Shown here: positions 5,806 through 5,875 of the stretch, piece after piece
Layout of the letters: each line of letters starts with the position of its first letter
Position numbering within the stretch: the stretch's first letter is position 1
Assembly (NCBI GenBank): GCA_031281925.1
Contig: JAITES010000159.1
Location: 1-5,875, forward strand
From: Treponema sp.
GTDB lineage: Bacteria; Spirochaetota; Spirochaetia; Treponematales; Breznakiellaceae
Length of the DNA stretch: 5,875 nt
Direction of reading: 5' to 3'
The notes under the pieces: generated by a model
What the model was told of the DNA's origin: nothing
The model's input: the letters and a program-made list of their open reading frames with translations, nothing else
Databases searched by the model: none
Made by a program: the position numbers and the translations under genes

Positions 5806-5875
5806 CTACAAGTTTGCGAGATCGCGCCACACTTTGCGGCATTTCATCGCATGAAAGACATTGACGGTTTCCATA
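5806..5875 (-). CDS. C-terminal end of an unidentified protein (cut by window edge)
   Basis: A minus-strand frame enters from the right edge and ends with TAG at 5806-5808. The last 22 codons read METVNVFHAMKCRKVWRDLA then NL. The stop overlaps the AGGAG ribosome site of the 74-codon gene, which begins 9 nt later, a spacing typical of co-translated pairs. The basic, Trp-containing tail is not one I recognise. The ATG at 5874 could be an internal Met or the start of a very short frame; its upstream sequence is not visible. Its position before an antitoxin-like gene makes a small toxin one possibility. Confidence 0.4.
   Translation of the reverse strand, partial: METVNVFHAMKCRKVWRDLANL

Noticed and set aside
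1..5875. CRISPR arrays, tRNA or rRNA genes, insertion sequences
   Set aside because: I saw no regularly spaced repeats, no tRNA-like cloverleaf signature, no rRNA sequence and no transposase or terminal inverted repeats on reading both strands.

Overview
The window carries most of a bacterial V/A-type ATPase operon, read entirely on the minus strand. The gene order and protein features point to a spirochete of the Treponema group: subunit E, then a DUF2764 protein, then A, B, D and I. As I recall, this order is shared by treponemes, and chlamydiae have a very similar one. Base composition is moderately GC-rich, which would suit a free-living or gut/termite-associated treponeme better than T. 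pallidum. The species call is inference from memory of these families, not a database result.

In transcription order (high to low coordinates) the operon is: a strong sigma70-type promoter (5377-5404); atpE, peripheral stalk (4719-5330); the DUF2764 gene, in the slot where other V-ATPase operons carry subunit C (4182-4715); atpA, catalytic (2425-4185); atpB, non-catalytic (1107-2408); atpD, central rotor shaft (462-1076); and the 5' end of atpI, membrane/stator subunit (1-406), which runs off the left edge. Junctions are tight at first (3 nt, then a 4-nt ATGA overlap) and widen downstream (16, 30 and 55 nt). The B-D junction has a small inverted repeat and the D-I junction a perfect 10-bp tandem repeat. 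The membrane ring subunit K is expected just beyond the left edge. No recognisable C, F or G gene lies among the genes seen. The products would form the A3B3 head, the D shaft and the E/I stator of a rotary ATPase coupling ATP hydrolysis or synthesis to H+ or Na+ transport.

The right end (about 5331-5875) is accessory sequence. A 74-codon minus-strand gene resembles small ribbon-helix-helix antitoxin-like proteins, and the last 22 codons of another minus-strand reading frame lie just upstream of it. Between these and the ATPase promoter, on the plus strand, a good Shine-Dalgarno and start codon lead into about 13 codons that look like the N-terminus of a sugar-phosphate isomerase/epimerase-type TIM-barrel protein. 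These codons then run straight into the 3' end of the antisense 74-codon gene. This looks like a rearrangement scar and is the least ordinary part of the window. Otherwise this is a well-ordered housekeeping operon, and I see no clear new system.
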